From: Nitrospira sp. SG-bin2
GTDB lineage: Bacteria > Nitrospirota > Nitrospiria > Nitrospirales > Nitrospiraceae
Reading direction: 5' to 3'
Length of the DNA: 29,453 nucleotides
Assembly (NCBI GenBank): GCA_002083405.1
Contig: LVWT01000014.1
Location: 1 to 29,453 of the forward strand
The notes under the pieces are model-generated. The model saw nothing but the letters and a program-made list of their open reading frames with translations, did not search any database and was not told the DNA's origin. The translations under genes were made by a program, and so were the position numbers. Positions 23,751 through 29,453 of this stretch are shown in pieces; positions within the stretch are counted from its first letter, which is position 1; each line of letters opens with the position of its first letter.

Positions 23751-24233
23751 CTAGCCCACATCCTCAAGCAACCTGCCGTATTCCGCTGCCGGCGCGTAGT
23801 CGATCATGAGAACCAGTAACTTGTCCCGGTCTTCAGAGGGGATGATGCCCTGATTTTCGATCTGTGATGCCGCTTCGGCGCTGACTGCCATGTGGCTCAG
23901 GCCTTCCTGGTCGACGAGTCGGCTGTACCGGACTCGCCGCTCGTCCAATTCTGTGAGATAGGAGTCCCAGGTGCCGGGACCGAGCTGCCCCGATGCCCAC
24001 CAAGTCGTCTTGATCGATTCCAATAGGGTTTCCTGGATTGCATCCCGATACTTCATCGGAATGTGCGCGTCGATGGCGGCCATAATCCAGTACAGATTCA
24101 ATGAGAGGATTTCTCGCGAAATCGCCTGAGCCGTCGAGGCAGATGCGGTGAGTCCGTATTCTTCAAGCTGCGCGAGGGATGGGGGTTGCGGCATTGCCTG
24201 GAGCAACGCAGCTGCGGCTTGTGCGGGAGTCAT
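23751..24233 (-). CDS. Uncharacterised helical protein
   Basis: A 160-residue soluble protein I do not recognise. No signal peptide, membrane segment or cysteine is present. The sequence is mostly predicted helix: an N-terminal MTPAQAAAALLQAMPQPPS leader, then STAQAISREILSLNLYWIMAAIDAHIPMKYRDAIQETLLESIKTTWW in two amphipathic stretches, and an acidic C-terminal half (WDSYLTELDERRVRYSRLV, PSEDRDKLLVLMIDYAPAAEYGRLLEDVG). GAGG in TGAGGTGAATCGATC precedes the ATG, supporting this start. It stands alone, convergent with gpmA across the palindromic repeats and divergent from the outer-membrane gene. Confidence 0.7.
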   Translation of the reverse strand: MTPAQAAAALLQAMPQPPSLAQLEEYGLTASASTAQAISREILSLNLYWIMAAIDAHIPMKYRDAIQETLLESIKTTWWASGQLGPGTWDSYLTELDERRVRYSRLVDQEGLSHMAVSAEAASQIENQGIIPSEDRDKLLVLMIDYAPAAEYGRLLEDVG

Positions 24234-24301
24234 GATCGATTCACCTCATTTGGTTCGGCTGAGGGGAGGATACTGCACGGCCTGTCCGCGGCTCAAGCGG
24301 C

Positions 24302-24330
24302 TTGTCCGCCCATAGGTGCTGTGTTAGAGT
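24302..24330 (+). promoter_or_regulatory. Weak promoter candidate for the outer-membrane gene
   Basis: TTGTCC at 24302-24307, a 17-bp spacer and TAGAGT at 24325-24330. Each box matches the consensus only partly; the spacing and the place, 27 bases before the ATG, are the main support. Confidence 0.3.
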
Positions 24331-24356
24331 CGGCGAATGTTGAGCGAGGTGTCGTC

Positions 24357-24908
24357 ATGCGCATAGCGGACTGTCGCGGATTTCTCAGTGTGACACTTGC
24401 GGGATTGCTCTGGCTTGGCACGTTTGTCTCGCCGGCCTTTTCGGAAGAGAACCGCTGGGGGGCTGGGACTGATCTGGGCTTTACTGCCGGTACCGTTCAC
24501 GACACCGTCTTCAATCTCGGGTTCAACGTCGACTATTACCCCGATCGGAATTTTTCGTTCGGCCCGATGATGCAGATTACTCCGACGGGAGACCTCTTCC
24601 AAATCTCTTTTGCGGGCGTGGCGAAGTATCATCTCCGTTTCAACAATGGCATTAACCTGGTCCCCTTCGCCGGCTTCGGCTTGATGCACGTTGGTCTTGA
24701 CCGTGGGACCGGGCGGGCGCGCATCGATGAAAGCGACACGAGTTGGTACATCCCGATCGGGCTCTCGCTTGAATATCAGATCGTCCACAATATTGCCCTG
24801 GCCTCGACGGTGATTGTGAATCTGCACAATATCGATCTGACGCCCGCTCTCCGCGAGGAAGACAAAACGAGCGTGGCGCTGATGTTCGGTTTCCGGTGGG
24901 GACCCTAG
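24357..24908 (+). CDS. Small outer-membrane beta-barrel protein
   Basis: A 183-residue exported protein. The N-terminus has a signal peptide (MRIADCRGFLSVTLAGLLWLG then TFVSPAFS, cleaved near residue 30). The mature part alternates hydrophobic and polar residues with many aromatic and glycine residues (WGAGTDLGFTAGTV, FNLGFNVDYYPDRNFSFGPMMQI, KYHLRFNNGINLVPFAGFGLMHVGL, WYIPIGLSLEYQI) and ends VALMFGFRWGP, a terminal strand as in eight-stranded barrels. It resembles the OmpW/OmpA-like barrel group, with no assigned substrate. GAGG lies 8-11 bases before the ATG; a longer in-frame frame upstream lacks a start site and a signal peptide. Confidence 0.78.
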   Translation: MRIADCRGFLSVTLAGLLWLGTFVSPAFSEENRWGAGTDLGFTAGTVHDTVFNLGFNVDYYPDRNFSFGPMMQITPTGDLFQISFAGVAKYHLRFNNGINLVPFAGFGLMHVGLDRGTGRARIDESDTSWYIPIGLSLEYQIVHNIALASTVIVNLHNIDLTPALREEDKTSVALMFGFRWGP

Positions 24909-24931
24909 CGCGCGTGCAGACCTGCCGTGCG

Positions 24932-25954
24932 TCACGCCGCTTTGGCAGGACGCCAGCGAAGGCCGACGTTCAGGATTTCCTGCAACAGCTCCTGGTAATG
25001 GTAGTCGGCCTTTTCCGCTGAGTCGGCGAAATCCTCATCATGCGCGATCTGCGGATTCGGATTGGCTTCCAGGACATACAGCTGTCCCTCTGCGTCCATC
25101 CGCATGTCAATCCGTGCATATCCGTTGAGCCCAAGCGCCCGGTAGACCCGTTTGGCCAAATGTTGGATTTCTTCGGTTTTCCCTGGCGGGAGGTTCTTGG
25201 CTTCCCGTGAGGTGATCCCATATTTCTTCTGGTATGTCCGGCTCCATTTCACCCGTTCGGTCGCAATCCGTCTGGCGTCGTCCGGCAGCTTGTCCATGAT
25301 AAGTTCCCAGACCGGCAGCACATGGAGGTGACTGTTTCCCATCACTCCGACATAGAACTCACGGCCTTCGATGTATCGTTCGATCAGCGCGCCGCTTCCG
25401 ATGCTGTTGTGAATGAAGGCTACCCGCTCGCTCAACTTGTCGTCATCTTCGACGATCGACGCCTGTGAGATTCCCAGGGAGGCTTCCTCGCTCACCGACT
25501 TGACGATCAATGGGAACATCAACCACTTCGGCCGTCTCACCACGCGTCCTTGCGGCACCTCGATGAATTCCGGATAGGGGATTCGATGAAAGGACAGCAC
25601 CTTCTTGGTGATGGCTTTGTCGCGCGCCAGCATCAGCCCGCGGGGGTTGCAGCCGGTATAGGGCACGCGTAAGAGTTCGAGATAGGACACCACATGCTGA
25701 TCGTAGACGGACACGCCGTCGAATTCTTCCAGCAGGTTGAAGGCGATGTCCGGTTCCCATTCGGCGATGGCCTTGTGAATCACTCCCAGATCGCTTTTCA
25801 CCCCGAGCGGCTGCACGTCATGTCCCAGCTTCTTGAGTGTCGTGACGACGTCATACTCAGTCCGCCACTCTGCCGTTTTGGGGTCGCAACCAGCAGTCTG
25901 TTGAGGCGGGACGAGATCTTCATGCATGAGGACGAGCACGCGCAGGCGTTTCAT
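24932..25954 (-). CDS. D-Ala-D-Ala-ligase-like ATP-grasp enzyme
   Basis: A 340-residue ATP-grasp protein. Seen: an N-terminal fold (RVLVLMHEDLVPP), NLLEEFDGVSVYDQHVVSYLELLRVPYTG (73-101) as in D-Ala-D-Ala ligases, ATP-binding K152 in PLIVKSVSEEASLGIS, E199 in IEGREFYVGVMG, and the metal-binding set R281, D283, E296 and N298 in YARIDMRMDAEG and VLEANPNPQ. The fold ligates a carboxyl group to an amine through an acyl phosphate. A stand-alone copy outside the division/cell-wall cluster, with YVLEANPNPQIAHDEDF in place of the usual NT-PGMT ending, points to a specialised ligase and not housekeeping Ddl. Its start overlaps the metallopeptidase stop (ATGA). Confidence 0.8.
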   Translation of the reverse strand: MKRLRVLVLMHEDLVPPQQTAGCDPKTAEWRTEYDVVTTLKKLGHDVQPLGVKSDLGVIHKAIAEWEPDIAFNLLEEFDGVSVYDQHVVSYLELLRVPYTGCNPRGLMLARDKAITKKVLSFHRIPYPEFIEVPQGRVVRRPKWLMFPLIVKSVSEEASLGISQASIVEDDDKLSERVAFIHNSIGSGALIERYIEGREFYVGVMGNSHLHVLPVWELIMDKLPDDARRIATERVKWSRTYQKKYGITSREAKNLPPGKTEEIQHLAKRVYRALGLNGYARIDMRMDAEGQLYVLEANPNPQIAHDEDFADSAEKADYHYQELLQEILNVGLRWRPAKAA

Positions 25955-27012
25955 AGGGCCACCCGATGCCGACCGCTTCGTAAGAAGTTCATGGTATGGA
26001 CGGTCAGCAGAATGGTGAAATCGAGTTTGGCCTGCTCCTCACCCACCGGGACACGAAGATCCAATTCGCGGCATCGCCGGATCATGTCTTCAAGCACCTG
26101 ATTGATGGTGTATTGATATTCGCCGGTCCAACTCGCAACCTTCCGCCGCACTTCCCGCCGAAACCGGTTCAGAAACGTCGCGGCGCTCGGCTTGCTTGAG
26201 TGGCTCGGCAGGTTCGAGAACAGGCGTTTAAGATCGGGATCATACAGCGACTGCCGCTCGACTCCGTAATGCCGGCGCTTGTGCTCATAATGTTCGCGCA
26301 GGGTTTTTTTCAAGCCGGGGAGCGGATCAAGTTCCTCGTGCGAAGTAACGGGAGGGGGCACTCCCGTCAGCTCTTTCATCAGCTGATCGACGTAGGTCAG
26401 TTTCTTCAAGACGGGCCAGCCACGATACCGTTCTTCCCACAGTGAGTCCGGTGTGAGCCAGACAGCAAAGGTCTCGGCAAAATCTTCGTCCGGATGGCTC
26501 TGCGCATACCAGAGATCCAGGTGGCGGACGAAACTGCGGCTATAGGGCCGTGGGGTGTAGAACATCGGATACCGCTGAGAGGATTTTCCGAAGATCTGTT
26601 GGCGTGTCTTTCTGCGGCGAATCTTGTACGCGTTCTCGATTGCATGCCCGGCTTCATGACGCAGGATGCGCAGACACCATTCCGGGGTGCCACCCTCCAC
26701 TTCCAGCATCTGGCTCAGTTCTAGTTTTGCCAGGCGCGGATGGGCGAGGTAGAACGGCACGGCGATGCCGGGAATGCCGTCGGGCGTAAACCATTCATTC
26801 GAAATCCAGAAGTGCGGGCGAAAGAGCAAGCGGCGCTCTTCCAGCTCACGGCTGAGCTCGGCGATCGGCTGTTCGAGAAATCCGCCTTTGATTTCCAGGT
26901 GGAGTTCGCACATCGGAAGATCCAGGAGGGCCTCATCCGACCAGGCGGCCCAGTGGGGGTCTCCCTGTCCGGTGACCGGTGTCTTGAGTGCGTCCAGCCC
27001 TGAGCGCTGCAT
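25951..27012 (-). CDS. Zincin-like metallopeptidase paired with an ATP-grasp ligase
   Basis: A 353-residue protein with a zinc-protease motif RHEAGHAIENAY (H119, E120, H123) and a downstream DEDFAETFAVWL helix (E176-E180 region) that can give the third zinc ligand, the layout of predicted zinc-binding metallopeptidases. There is no signal peptide, so it should act in the cytosol. The segment before the motif (LYLAHPRL, LELSQML) and the region after it (YPMFYTPRPYSRSFVRHLDLWYA) look like the rest of the catalytic domain; residues ~215-353 are a charged helical part. The coupled downstream gene encodes an ATP-grasp ligase, suggesting joint handling of a peptide bond. AGGA in TTCAGGACATCG lies before the ATG. 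Confidence 0.75.
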   Translation of the reverse strand: MQRSGLDALKTPVTGQGDPHWAAWSDEALLDLPMCELHLEIKGGFLEQPIAELSRELEERRLLFRPHFWISNEWFTPDGIPGIAVPFYLAHPRLAKLELSQMLEVEGGTPEWCLRILRHEAGHAIENAYKIRRRKTRQQIFGKSSQRYPMFYTPRPYSRSFVRHLDLWYAQSHPDEDFAETFAVWLTPDSLWEERYRGWPVLKKLTYVDQLMKELTGVPPPVTSHEELDPLPGLKKTLREHYEHKRRHYGVERQSLYDPDLKRLFSNLPSHSSKPSAATFLNRFRREVRRKVASWTGEYQYTINQVLEDMIRRCRELDLRVPVGEEQAKLDFTILLTVHTMNFLRSGRHRVAL

Positions 27013-27142
27013 ACGATCGATGTCCTGAATTCGCGTTGTTTTTCCGTGCTCAAGAAACTATAGCACGCAGTTTTCAAGCCGCCGGTTGGATGACGGAGAG
27101 AATCCAATGTAGGGGAGAGAAGAACGGGCAGGAGGAGAAAAA

Positions 27143-27325
27143 ATGTTCGGACAGTTCAAGATTGAACTGAAGCCGGCGCCCGTCGGGTCTTCCGCTCACA
27201 AAAAGTGTGGCAGTCGTGCCACTTTTCTGCCCGATCTTCGCCCGCACGGCCTATTCCGGGACTCTGCCGCGAAAGATGTGGCCAGTGTAGACAACGAGAA
27301 TCGAGCGCGACTGTTGTTTGTATGA
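27143..27325 (+). CDS. Possible 60-residue protein or leader peptide
   Basis: A short frame with a very good ribosome site: GGAGG at 27131-27135, seven bases before the ATG. The product (MFGQFKIELKPAPVGSSAHK start) has no domain I know. Codon use in the first 40 codons looks similar to neighbours (third positions mostly G/C). A terminator-like hairpin lies inside the frame at 27199-27220, which argues against a normal gene but would fit a leader peptide or a chance frame. The ttcA promoter overlaps its 3' side region. Confidence 0.35.
   Translation: MFGQFKIELKPAPVGSSAHKKCGSRATFLPDLRPHGLFRDSAAKDVASVDNENRARLLFV
27197..27222. terminator. AT-flanked hairpin, probable terminator
   Basis: AAAAGTGTGGCA and TGCCACTTTT form a stem with a 2-base bulge and a short GTCG loop, flanked by A-run and T-run, so it can terminate in either direction. 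It lies in the spacer between the divergent metallopeptidase and ttcA genes, inside the short frame at 27143. Confidence 0.5.
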
Positions 27326-27346
27326 GCCGTTCTGCAGGGTCTCATG

Positions 27347-27376
27347 TCGACAGGACATCGCCGGGGCAGGTACAAT
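27347..27376 (+). promoter_or_regulatory. Probable ttcA promoter
   Basis: TCGACA at 27347-27352 (5/6), an 18-bp spacer and TACAAT at 27371-27376 (5/6). Transcription would start near 27383, just before the ATG at 27405, and this excludes the longer upstream start at 27318. Confidence 0.6.
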
Positions 27377-27404
27377 CCTGCCGAATTCAATTTGGGCAAT
27401 CCAG

Positions 27405-28256
27405 ATGAAGCTTCCACATAAACTGGACGAGGAAACGGACAAACTCCAGACTCGCCTCTGCCGGCTGGTGGGTCAGGCCATAAGCGACTATCATCTCATC
27501 GAGGACGGGGACAAGGTTATGGTGTGCCTGTCCGGCGGCAAGGACAGTTACGGTCTGCTCGATATCCTGCTCGTGCTGCAACGCCGCGCGCCGGTGCGAT
27601 TCGACCTGGTGGCCGTCAATCTCGATCAGAAGCAACCGGGCTTCCCGGCTCATGTCCTGCCGGACTATCTGACCGGCAGGGGAGTCCCGTTCCACATTGA
27701 AACACGCGATACCTATTCGATTGTGAAACGGCTCATCCCTGAGGGGCAGACGACCTGCTCGCTCTGCTCGCGTCTTCGCAGGGGGCATCTGTATCGAATT
27801 GCCAGTGAGCTGGGCGCTACCAAGATCGCGTTGGGCCATCACCGCGATGATATCGCGGAAACCCTGTTCCTGAATCTGTTCTATACCGGGAAGCTCAAAG
27901 CTATTCCGCCGAAGCTGCGTTCCAAGGACGGGCGTCACCTTGTCATCCGGCCGCTGGCATTGGTGAAGGAAGTCGATCTGGAACGATATGCCGAACTGCG
28001 CGCGTTCCCCATCATTCCCTGCGACCTCTGCGGATCTCAGGAGAATCTGAAGCGGAAAAAGATCAAAGCATTTCTGCGCGAGTGGGAACAGGGATCACCG
28101 GGGAGTTCTGACAGCATCGCCGCCGCCCTCACCAATATCGCGCCGGCGCTACTGATGGACTCGCGCCTCTTTGACTTCAAATCCCTGCAGACAACGGCGG
28201 CAGAGCAGCCTGAGGGCGATGCGTGGTTGGACGAAGAGCCGGCCGCCAGCTATTGA
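27405..28256 (+). CDS. ttcA: tRNA 2-thiocytidine(32) synthetase
   Basis: ATP-dependent thiolation of cytidine 32 in tRNA, using an Fe-S cluster. Seen in 283-residue numbering: the PP-loop CLSGGKDSYG (41-50), NLDQKQPGF, the cluster cysteines C118 and C121 in TTCSLCSRLRRGHLY, GHHRDDIAETLFLNLFY (144-160) and a third cysteine group PCDLCGSQENLKRKK (C206, C209). The family uses two cysteines of the first pair and one of the second. The ATG at 27405 matches the family N-terminus and follows a good promoter; a longer in-frame start at 27318 adds 29 residues of no known use. Ribosome site is weak. Confidence 0.92.
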   Translation: MKLPHKLDEETDKLQTRLCRLVGQAISDYHLIEDGDKVMVCLSGGKDSYGLLDILLVLQRRAPVRFDLVAVNLDQKQPGFPAHVLPDYLTGRGVPFHIETRDTYSIVKRLIPEGQTTCSLCSRLRRGHLYRIASELGATKIALGHHRDDIAETLFLNLFYTGKLKAIPPKLRSKDGRHLVIRPLALVKEVDLERYAELRAFPIIPCDLCGSQENLKRKKIKAFLREWEQGSPGSSDSIAAALTNIAPALLMDSRLFDFKSLQTTAAEQPEGDAWLDEEPAASY

Positions 28257-28344
28257 GTCCAGGTGTACATCGTTTCCCACCCAACACAGGCGCCCATCCA
28301 CAGTAACCGGCAGAATGGTTGCCGACATCGCTTAGCAGAGGGTG

Positions 28345-28743
28345 TCAGCGGGACCGCAGGCCTGGGATCGCATACAGGGATTGGTACCAGGCGAGCACCG
28401 CGGCAGTACCGGAGATCATAAAATTAATCGCCAGCTGCGGGGAGGCGGTCATCGGCCCCGATGGATTCTCGATGTCGAAGGTGTAGAGCGGGGTCAGCAC
28501 CGAGATCATCAGTGCGGTGATGTTGAGCGTGCTCTCGGCCAGCGTCACCGGTGCTGACCAGGCGGGGAACAGTCGAATCACCAGGCCGAACAGCAGGCAG
28601 GCCAGGTAGTAGGTCATCCGGAGTGTGGGATAGGCCGCGAATCCCACCGCGCGCACATTGGCGCCGGCCAGCCAGTCGATCAACAGAAAAATGACCGACG
28701 CAAAGTAGTAATACTGCGGCCACTGAAGCGGGCGGAATCTCAT
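28345..28743 (-). CDS. Unknown membrane protein with about four helices
   Basis: A 132-residue hydrophobic protein I do not recognise. Predicted helices: YYYFASVIFLLIDWLAG (about 11-27), MTYYLACLLFGLVIRLFP (43-60), TLNITALMISVLTPLY (72-87) and AINFMISGTAAVLAWYQ (104-120). The basic N-terminus (MRFRPLQW) suggests it faces the cytoplasm. Both ends are rich in Tyr and Trp near the membrane. GGAG lies immediately before the ATG, which is closer than usual, so translation may be weak. No partner is adjacent: ttcA is convergent and the YnfA gene is upstream on the same strand at 148 bp or more. Confidence 0.65.
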   Translation of the reverse strand: MRFRPLQWPQYYYFASVIFLLIDWLAGANVRAVGFAAYPTLRMTYYLACLLFGLVIRLFPAWSAPVTLAESTLNITALMISVLTPLYTFDIENPSGPMTASPQLAINFMISGTAAVLAWYQSLYAIPGLRSR

Positions 28744-28844
28744 CTCCTGATCGAATCAGAAAACCCACCGTGCGTCTACGTCTTCTCCATTTTTAGCCTC
28801 GTGAGCGGTCATCCTCTATGAGTGAAGTCAAAGTGCTTGAGCGT

Positions 28845-28869
28845 CCGGACAGTTATAAAGATTGTCCGG
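28845..28869. repeat. Inverted repeat in the YnfA-membrane protein spacer
   Basis: CCGGACA and TGTCCGG form a perfect 7-bp stem around an 11-base AT-rich loop. It lies 23 bases beyond the YnfA stop and may end that transcript, though no T-run follows. Confidence 0.4.
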
Positions 28870-28891
28870 CGATATGGGGAAGGGGGCAAGG

Positions 28892-29227
28892 CTACTCGTT
28901 CGCGGTCCACCCGAAGACGATCACCCCCATACCGAACAGCGCGATTCCTGCCCCGGTCCAATCGAAGACTGAAAGATTCTCGCCGTCCACGACCTTCAGC
29001 CAGACGAGGGCCGTGGCCACATAAACACCACCATAGGCCGCGTAGACCCGTCCGCTGGCAGCGGGGTGGAGCGTGAGGAGCCAGGAAAAGATGGCCAGGC
29101 TGAGCGCTGCCGGAACCAAGAGCCAGATTGATCCACCCTTACGAAGCCAGAGGTACGGGAGAAAGCAACCAACGATCTCAGCGAGCGCTGTGAGAATGAA
29201 CAGCCCAGCGGTCTGGAGTAGGAACAT
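28892..29227 (-). CDS. YnfA/UPF0060-family membrane protein
   Basis: A 111-residue inner-membrane protein of the UPF0060 (YnfA) family, related to small multidrug-resistance transporters. Four helices: LLQTAGLFILTALAEIVGCFLPYLWL, WLLVPAALSLAIFSWLLTL, GRVYAAYGGVYVATALVWLKVVDG and DWTGAGIALFGMGVIVFGW. Family marks seen are AEIVGCFLPYLWLRKG, GRVYAAYGGVYVA and the final G-rich helix. Two in-frame ATGs lie 6 bases apart; GGAGG at 29236-29240 is 8 bases from the second and 2 from the first, so I use the second (29227). Substrate is unknown; some YnfA proteins have been linked to drug efflux. Confidence 0.88.
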   Translation of the reverse strand: MFLLQTAGLFILTALAEIVGCFLPYLWLRKGGSIWLLVPAALSLAIFSWLLTLHPAASGRVYAAYGGVYVATALVWLKVVDGENLSVFDWTGAGIALFGMGVIVFGWTANE

Positions 29228-29393
29228 CGGCATGCCCTCCTTCTTAAGGGCGGTAACATCTCATCGTTCTTAACAAGAATCAAATTCGCAGGCCTACGGA
29301 GTCGGCTGCGGGGACTCGATTCGGTCAAGATTTAACCCTCGGTGACGATCGCGTTGACGGCGTAATTCCCCGGCTAGCACTTGCGGAGCGCTA

Positions 29394-29406
29394 GGGGCAG
29401 AGCCCC
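29394..29406. repeat. GGGGC-AGA-GCCCC hairpin near the window end
   Basis: A perfect 5-bp GC stem in a stretch without genes. The surrounding GC-rich sequence recalls intergenic repeats but is too short here to classify. Confidence 0.35.
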
Positions 29407-29418
29407 AAGACGTTGCTA

Positions 29419-29453
29419 ACAGGCTGTTGACAAACGAGCCTTTTGAAACTGGA
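29419..29453. repeat. Partial third end of the palindromic element
   Basis: CAGGCTGTTGA at 29420-29430 matches the left end of copy 1 exactly; after that the sequence departs (caaacgagcc against aaaagcccgcc). The window stops here, so this is either an element end or a relic. Confidence 0.4.

Noticed and set aside
27318..27404. Longer in-frame start for ttcA
   Set aside because: The added 29 residues are outside the family N-terminus, and a good promoter (27347-27376) lies inside them.
1..29453. tRNA, rRNA, CRISPR arrays, insertion sequences, prophage genes, replication origin
   Set aside because: I scanned for T-loop motifs, conserved rRNA segments, regularly spaced repeats and transposase or integrase motifs and found none that I can support.

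Overview
The window is a dense stretch of a GC-rich bacterial chromosome carrying housekeeping biosynthesis genes. I infer a Nitrospirota member, probably Nitrospira. The reasons are the DapL route to lysine, the zinc-ribbon PilZ protein, the mixed arginine/lysine operon and the dispersed GCAGGCTGTTGAAAAAG-type palindromic repeats. This assignment rests on recognition, not on a marker gene. I see no rRNA, tRNA, CRISPR array, transposase or prophage gene.

Layout. 1-2900 (+): dapL, then folK and panC (ATGA overlap), with an inverted array of 7-base repeats between dapL and folK. 2900-5355 (-): rmuC, a palindromic repeat element, a MazG-like hydrolase and a zinc-ribbon PilZ protein (ATGA overlap). 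5524-10545 (-): a lytic transglycosylase, a glycerate 2-kinase and a three-domain phosphotransferase of the rifampin-phosphotransferase type, spaced about 15 bp apart. 10669-13473: a family 5 uracil-DNA glycosylase (+), an unexplained hairpin-rich intergenic stretch, a transaldolase-like aldolase (-), a small lipoprotein (+), a TRASH-domain membrane protein (-) and a 50-residue zinc-ribbon protein (+).

13870-21985 (-) is the core: argD, argF, argG, argH, a LptM-like lipoprotein, lysA, dapA and dapB. The first six junctions down to the lipoprotein overlap or lie within 12 bp, so arginine and DAP/lysine synthesis appear to be co-transcribed. With dapL at the left end, the window encodes dapA, dapB, dapL and lysA; lysC, asd and dapF are not here.

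22121-29233 holds a DUF2628 membrane protein, a short cofactor-dependent phosphoglycerate mutase, a second palindromic repeat, an uncharacterised helical protein, a small outer-membrane barrel, a translationally coupled zincin metallopeptidase plus D-Ala-D-Ala-ligase-like ATP-grasp pair, the tRNA thiolase ttcA, an unknown four-helix membrane protein and a YnfA-family protein.

The most interesting items are the zincin/ATP-grasp pair, the hairpin-rich spacer at 11347-11712, the palindromic repeats whose two arms change in a compensatory way, the heptamer array, and the phosphotransferase linked to glycerate kinase.
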